NCBI RefSeq assembly: GCF_003316845.1
Contig: NZ_QMIK01000001.1
Coordinates: 310,001-374,000, forward strand
DNA: 64,000 nucleotides
Direction: 5' to 3'
Source: Cognataquiflexum aquatile
GTDB taxonomy: Bacteria > Bacteroidota > Bacteroidia > Cytophagales > Cyclobacteriaceae
This document shows positions 61,018 through 64,000 of the stretch, in pieces. Position numbers and translations under genes: made by a program. Under the pieces are notes generated by a model that did not search any database, was not told the origin of the DNA, and saw nothing but the letters and a program-made list of their open reading frames with translations. Within the stretch, counting starts at the first letter, position 1; each line of letters opens with the position of its first letter.

Positions 61018-62094
61018 TCAAACAATCCTGTTGATTTGCTCTTGCATGGTTTTTTCTTTGAACACCTCTAATCTTTTTAAAGCTGCTTGGGAGAAATTTT
61101 GGAAGTTAACCGGGTTGCCGATCAGTTCAAGAAACTTCTTGTTGAGCCCTTTCCTGTCTCTTGGATCCACACTGTATCCTGTCACTTCATCTTGAATGAC
61201 TTCCAAAATCCCTCCTACCGGAGGCACAATTGCAGGTAAACCGTATGCCATTCCTTCGATGATGGTCAGCCCAAATGTCTCTATCCACCCATCAGGTCGG
61301 GAGAGGTTTACAATCACATCTGCCCATTGGAAAAAGGGATGGAGGTTTTTTTGGGAAGGATATATTTCTAGATTTTGAGGAAAATGCTGACCTGAGAAAA
61401 AGGAATCAATTTCTCCTTGACCGGCATTCAAAACCATTTTGAAGAAAAAATCCTGATGGTCTTCGGCAAGCTGGATAAATTCATAAAGTCCCTTATAAGC
61501 TTTCAAGGAGCAAACCATCAATACATGTGAAGGCTTTTCGTTTTTCTCCTTGGGTAAAACATTGGACAAAAAACTTTCATCAATGGCATTGTAGATCAAA
61601 TGGTTGGGAATATTGGTGATTCCATGACTCTGCGCCACATATCGGGAAACGTTGATGATATCGGAAGCTGTCCATGACACCACTTTGAACAAAAACCATT
61701 TCAAAATTGCAGGGGTGACTGTGCTTTCATGAATGTGGTAAATTACACGGCAACCTTTTAACTTCCCTATCAACGCCGCTCCAAAAGGCAAAACGGTGTT
61801 GATGTAAAGGGTATCGGATTTCTTTACTTCGCCAATCATCTTGAAGAATAAGATGAGCTGACTCAAGGAATAATATATCAGCCTCAACCAGGGATTGGCT
61901 TTGAATTTATACCATCCATGATGATAGTTTACTCCTTCCAAATTGGAAAGAAAGCCATCTTGGTGAACCATGGTATAAAGATGTACTTCCTTCCCTTCAT
62001 GAATCCAGCTTCTGATGATTTGACCAAGTACTTTGGGACTGCCGCTGCGGTCATTCAATAAATGAAAAGCGAATATTCTAGATTGTGCTTTCAT
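61018..62094 (-). CDS. Glycosyltransferase family 4
   Basis: 358 residues. GT-B fold: YHIHESTVTPAILKWF near the linker, KPSHVLMVCSLKAYKGLYEF, and the donor region WIETFGLTIIEGMAYGLPAI, then VPPVGGILEVI. The ExxxxxxE pair (FGLTIIEGMA) fits retaining GT4 enzymes. It begins inside the last codons of the upstream glycosyltransferase (ATGA overlap). Confidence 0.9.
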   Translation of the reverse strand: MKAQSRIFAFHLLNDRSGSPKVLGQIIRSWIHEGKEVHLYTMVHQDGFLSNLEGVNYHHGWYKFKANPWLRLIYYSLSQLILFFKMIGEVKKSDTLYINTVLPFGAALIGKLKGCRVIYHIHESTVTPAILKWFLFKVVSWTASDIINVSRYVAQSHGITNIPNHLIYNAIDESFLSNVLPKEKNEKPSHVLMVCSLKAYKGLYEFIQLAEDHQDFFFKMVLNAGQGEIDSFFSGQHFPQNLEIYPSQKNLHPFFQWADVIVNLSRPDGWIETFGLTIIEGMAYGLPAIVPPVGGILEVIQDEVTGYSVDPRDRKGLNKKFLELIGNPVNFQNFSQAALKRLEVFKEKTMQEQINRIV

Positions 62095-63311
62095 AAGTCA
62101 GCGTAGACTTTTTGAAGTTGTTCCCCTCTCCTATCCCAATGGAAGAAATTCTCAAACTGCTTTCTTGCAGCCTTTCCCATTTTTTTCCTTTTTTCGGGGG
62201 ATGCATGCAACTCTTGGATAGCAGCCGCCAAGCCATTTACTGTTTGGCCATAATCTCCCATCGGGATCGCAAAACCGTTTTCCTTGGTGATAAATTGTCC
62301 CGGACCTTCATTGTCCAGACAGATTACCGGCAACCCAAAAGACAAAGCCTCTGCAACCACCATTCCCGCCCCTTCGTGGGAAGGGAAGAGAAATGCGGAT
62401 GCTTCTTTGAATTTTGCCATCAGTTCCCCCCTTTCAATCCAGGAGATAAATGTTACCCGATCCGCCAATTTCAGATCAATTACCAAGGATTTTAAAAACC
62501 CTTCTTCCGGTCCGCTACCGATCAAAAGGAGCTCGCAGTTCTCTTTGTCTTTTGTGTCCAAACCGTTCAGAAACTCAAAATAGGCACGGATTGTCAAATC
62601 AAATCCCTTGAGCGGTACAAAGCGTCCCGCTGAAATAAGGGTAAATTTATAACCGATCGTGTCGAATTCATTCCATCCAAAATCCTGGGTAGCTACTGAA
62701 GGTGCAATGGAATAATTGGATTGAATGCCTAAAATATTTGGTACACTGTTGTTCATGCAGAGGATATGGTCCGCATTTTTGACAGTCTTGTGCAGGGCCG
62801 GAGAGATTTTCCAGAAAAATTGCTTGACCATCCAAGTCAGGCGGTCAATGATGCGGTATTTATTTGCAAAGGGTTGGAGGTATTGGGAAGGAATCAGAGG
62901 ATGATGTCCCACAGGTCCCCAAACAAACGGCTTATCCAACTTCCAAAGAAACGAGGGAGTCCAGTCGTTGTGAAAATTGAGGTTATGGACGATATCAAAT
63001 TTCAGGTTTTGCTTCTTGATAAAAGACATGATTCCACGCTGCCACATGAGGTAATACAGCATGGCACCCTGTCCACCCTTCTTCCAAAACCGCATCCAAT
63101 AAGGCAAATCGAAGTATAGGAATTGGATATTGTAATACAGTTTGTCCGGATTTTCAGCAATGTATTTTTCTATATGGGGACGGTTATTTTCTCTTGTGAT
63201 GGCGATAACTTTGTTGAAGCGCGCAATCTGCATCACAAAATTCCAGCCCATCCCGTCTTCAGAACCTTTAAATGGGTTGATGGCATAAGCAGTAGCTAAA
63301 ATTGTTTTCAT
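62091..63311 (-). CDS. Glycosyltransferase family 4
   Basis: 406 residues from the ATG at 63311; the longer frame overlaps the acyltransferase gene and is not real. N-terminal KTILATAYAINPFKGSEDG, then the GT-B donor domain (FTLISAGRFVPLKGFDLTIR, FPSHEGAGMVVAEALSFGLP, VICLDNEGPGQFI). It is coupled to the acyltransferase upstream and the next glycosyltransferase downstream by four-base overlaps. Confidence 0.92.
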   Translation of the reverse strand: MKTILATAYAINPFKGSEDGMGWNFVMQIARFNKVIAITRENNRPHIEKYIAENPDKLYYNIQFLYFDLPYWMRFWKKGGQGAMLYYLMWQRGIMSFIKKQNLKFDIVHNLNFHNDWTPSFLWKLDKPFVWGPVGHHPLIPSQYLQPFANKYRIIDRLTWMVKQFFWKISPALHKTVKNADHILCMNNSVPNILGIQSNYSIAPSVATQDFGWNEFDTIGYKFTLISAGRFVPLKGFDLTIRAYFEFLNGLDTKDKENCELLLIGSGPEEGFLKSLVIDLKLADRVTFISWIERGELMAKFKEASAFLFPSHEGAGMVVAEALSFGLPVICLDNEGPGQFITKENGFAIPMGDYGQTVNGLAAAIQELHASPEKRKKMGKAARKQFENFFHWDRRGEQLQKVYADL

Positions 63312-63997
63312 ATTCTGGTTTTTAAAAGTTTTGCGGGGACACCTCCGATAATTGAATTTTCGGGAAAGGATTTGTTTACCACCGCTCCGGCTGCAATGAT
63401 GCTTCCATCGCCGATTTGCACTCCATCCAAGATGGTCACCTTGCTGCCGATCCAACAGTTTTTGCCGATTTTGATGCCTTTCCTTGATACACCCTGATGG
63501 CGGATGCCTATTGACAGATCGGATGCGATGTGATTTTCAGGATGGCAACTGAAGTACTGCCCGATGATGGAATCATCTCCTATCTCCAATCCTCCTGCAC
63601 CGCCCAGGTAGGCATATTCACCCATGCCCACGTTGTTACCTATTTTGATGAATTCACCCAAATGGTTGAAGGAAGTAGAAACCACCACCCTACTGAATGC
63701 CCCGATGCTCACATTGTCACCCATCCATACGCCATGCTTTCCCAATGCACTGATATGAACATCATTGCTCACTTTCAGAAACCGTCCAAATGTGATTTTA
63801 GGAGAGTTGAAAAAGCTTACCCGCTTTCCAAACATCGCCATTTTGGGATTTTTGAAGAGAAACAGCAACTTCAAACCTCTCAACAATCCCCAACATTGTG
63901 TCCAGATAAAGGAACAAAGCGCGGCATTACCCAATGCCGGGTCAAAGGAGAAATCAGGATTGCGCCTACGGATGACTTTTTGTATCAGGTTCTTCAT
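63308..63997 (-). CDS. Hexapeptide-repeat acyltransferase
   Basis: 229 residues. Left-handed beta helix of hexapeptide repeats (VSIGAFSRVVVS, NVGMGEYAYLGG, DDSIIGQYFSCHPENHI, KNCWIGSKVTILDGV, DGSIIAAGAVVN), with His in FSCHPENHI likely near the active site. It probably acetylates a sugar of the polysaccharide. The first gene visible of the minus-strand operon; its start is three bases from the window end, so more genes may lie upstream. Confidence 0.9.
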   Translation of the reverse strand: MKNLIQKVIRRRNPDFSFDPALGNAALCSFIWTQCWGLLRGLKLLFLFKNPKMAMFGKRVSFFNSPKITFGRFLKVSNDVHISALGKHGVWMGDNVSIGAFSRVVVSTSFNHLGEFIKIGNNVGMGEYAYLGGAGGLEIGDDSIIGQYFSCHPENHIASDLSIGIRHQGVSRKGIKIGKNCWIGSKVTILDGVQIGDGSIIAAGAVVNKSFPENSIIGGVPAKLLKTRI

Positions 63998-64000
63998 ATC

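Noticed and set aside
63312-63455. N-terminal extension of the glycosyltransferase at 62091-63311
   Set aside because: It lies inside the acyltransferase gene; the real N-terminus KTILATAYAINPFKG begins at 63311 with a typical ATGA overlap.

Overview
The window is about 64 kb of one bacterial chromosome, most likely a member of the Bacteroidota, order Cytophagales, near the Cyclobacteriaceae (Algoriphagus or Belliella relatives). The support is a SusC/SusD pair, many Bac-type lipoproteins and TonB-dependent receptors, a DUF1080 protein, LytS/LytT signalling, weak or absent Shine-Dalgarno sequences, and repeated -7 promoter elements of the Bacteroidota form TAnnTT(T/C)G, sometimes with TTTG 19 bases upstream. 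No phage, insertion sequence, integrase, rRNA or CRISPR array was seen. The only RNA genes found are two identical tandem tRNA-Glu genes.

Layout. 1-7.6 kb: the 3' end of a BamA/TamA-type gene, an aldo/keto reductase, a subtilase lipoprotein, then a TonB receptor with two lipoproteins that looks like a transition-metal (possibly zinc) uptake group. 7.7-11.8 kb: an ATP-dependent DNA ligase overlapping an Lhr-like helicase, a DNA-repair pair whose usual nuclease partners are absent here. 12-20 kb: a TPR sensor kinase, the TrkA/TrkH potassium system, a TPR protein, RmuC and an alpha/beta hydrolase. 20-25 kb: a DUF2891 lipoprotein coupled to a divergent Nramp transporter, then a LytS/LytT two-component pair preceded by a 50-residue membrane peptide. 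25-32 kb: a DUF1080 protein, an M14 carboxypeptidase-like protein, a lipoprotein, a B12-binding radical SAM enzyme and a RelE/ParE-type toxin with its antitoxin. 32-42 kb: two tRNA-Glu, GAPDH, a HerA-like ATPase / flavoprotein / HPt operon, small cytosolic proteins, a secreted DnaJ-type zinc-finger protein, DapD and a glycosyltransferase.

42-45 kb: a 459-base AT-rich spacer with three same-strand DnaA-box sequences (a candidate replication origin), a DtxR/MntR-type regulator, a secreted thioredoxin and MnmE. 45-56.5 kb: SusC/SusD, a metallophosphoesterase coupled to a Ca2+-dependent phospholipase C, and an alkaline phosphatase fused to a GDPD/PLC-like domain. Together these form a plausible phosphodiester- and phosphomonoester-scavenging locus. 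57.7-64 kb: a minus-strand polysaccharide cluster with a WecA-like initiating transferase, a DUF1972 glycosyltransferase, RfbC, two more glycosyltransferases and a hexapeptide acyltransferase.

The spacers are unusual. Many are built from imperfect tandem iterations of 7-9 base words, and the same words recur in spacers thousands of bases apart. There are also palindromic REP-like elements. One word-repeat spacer also forms a convincing transcription terminator.
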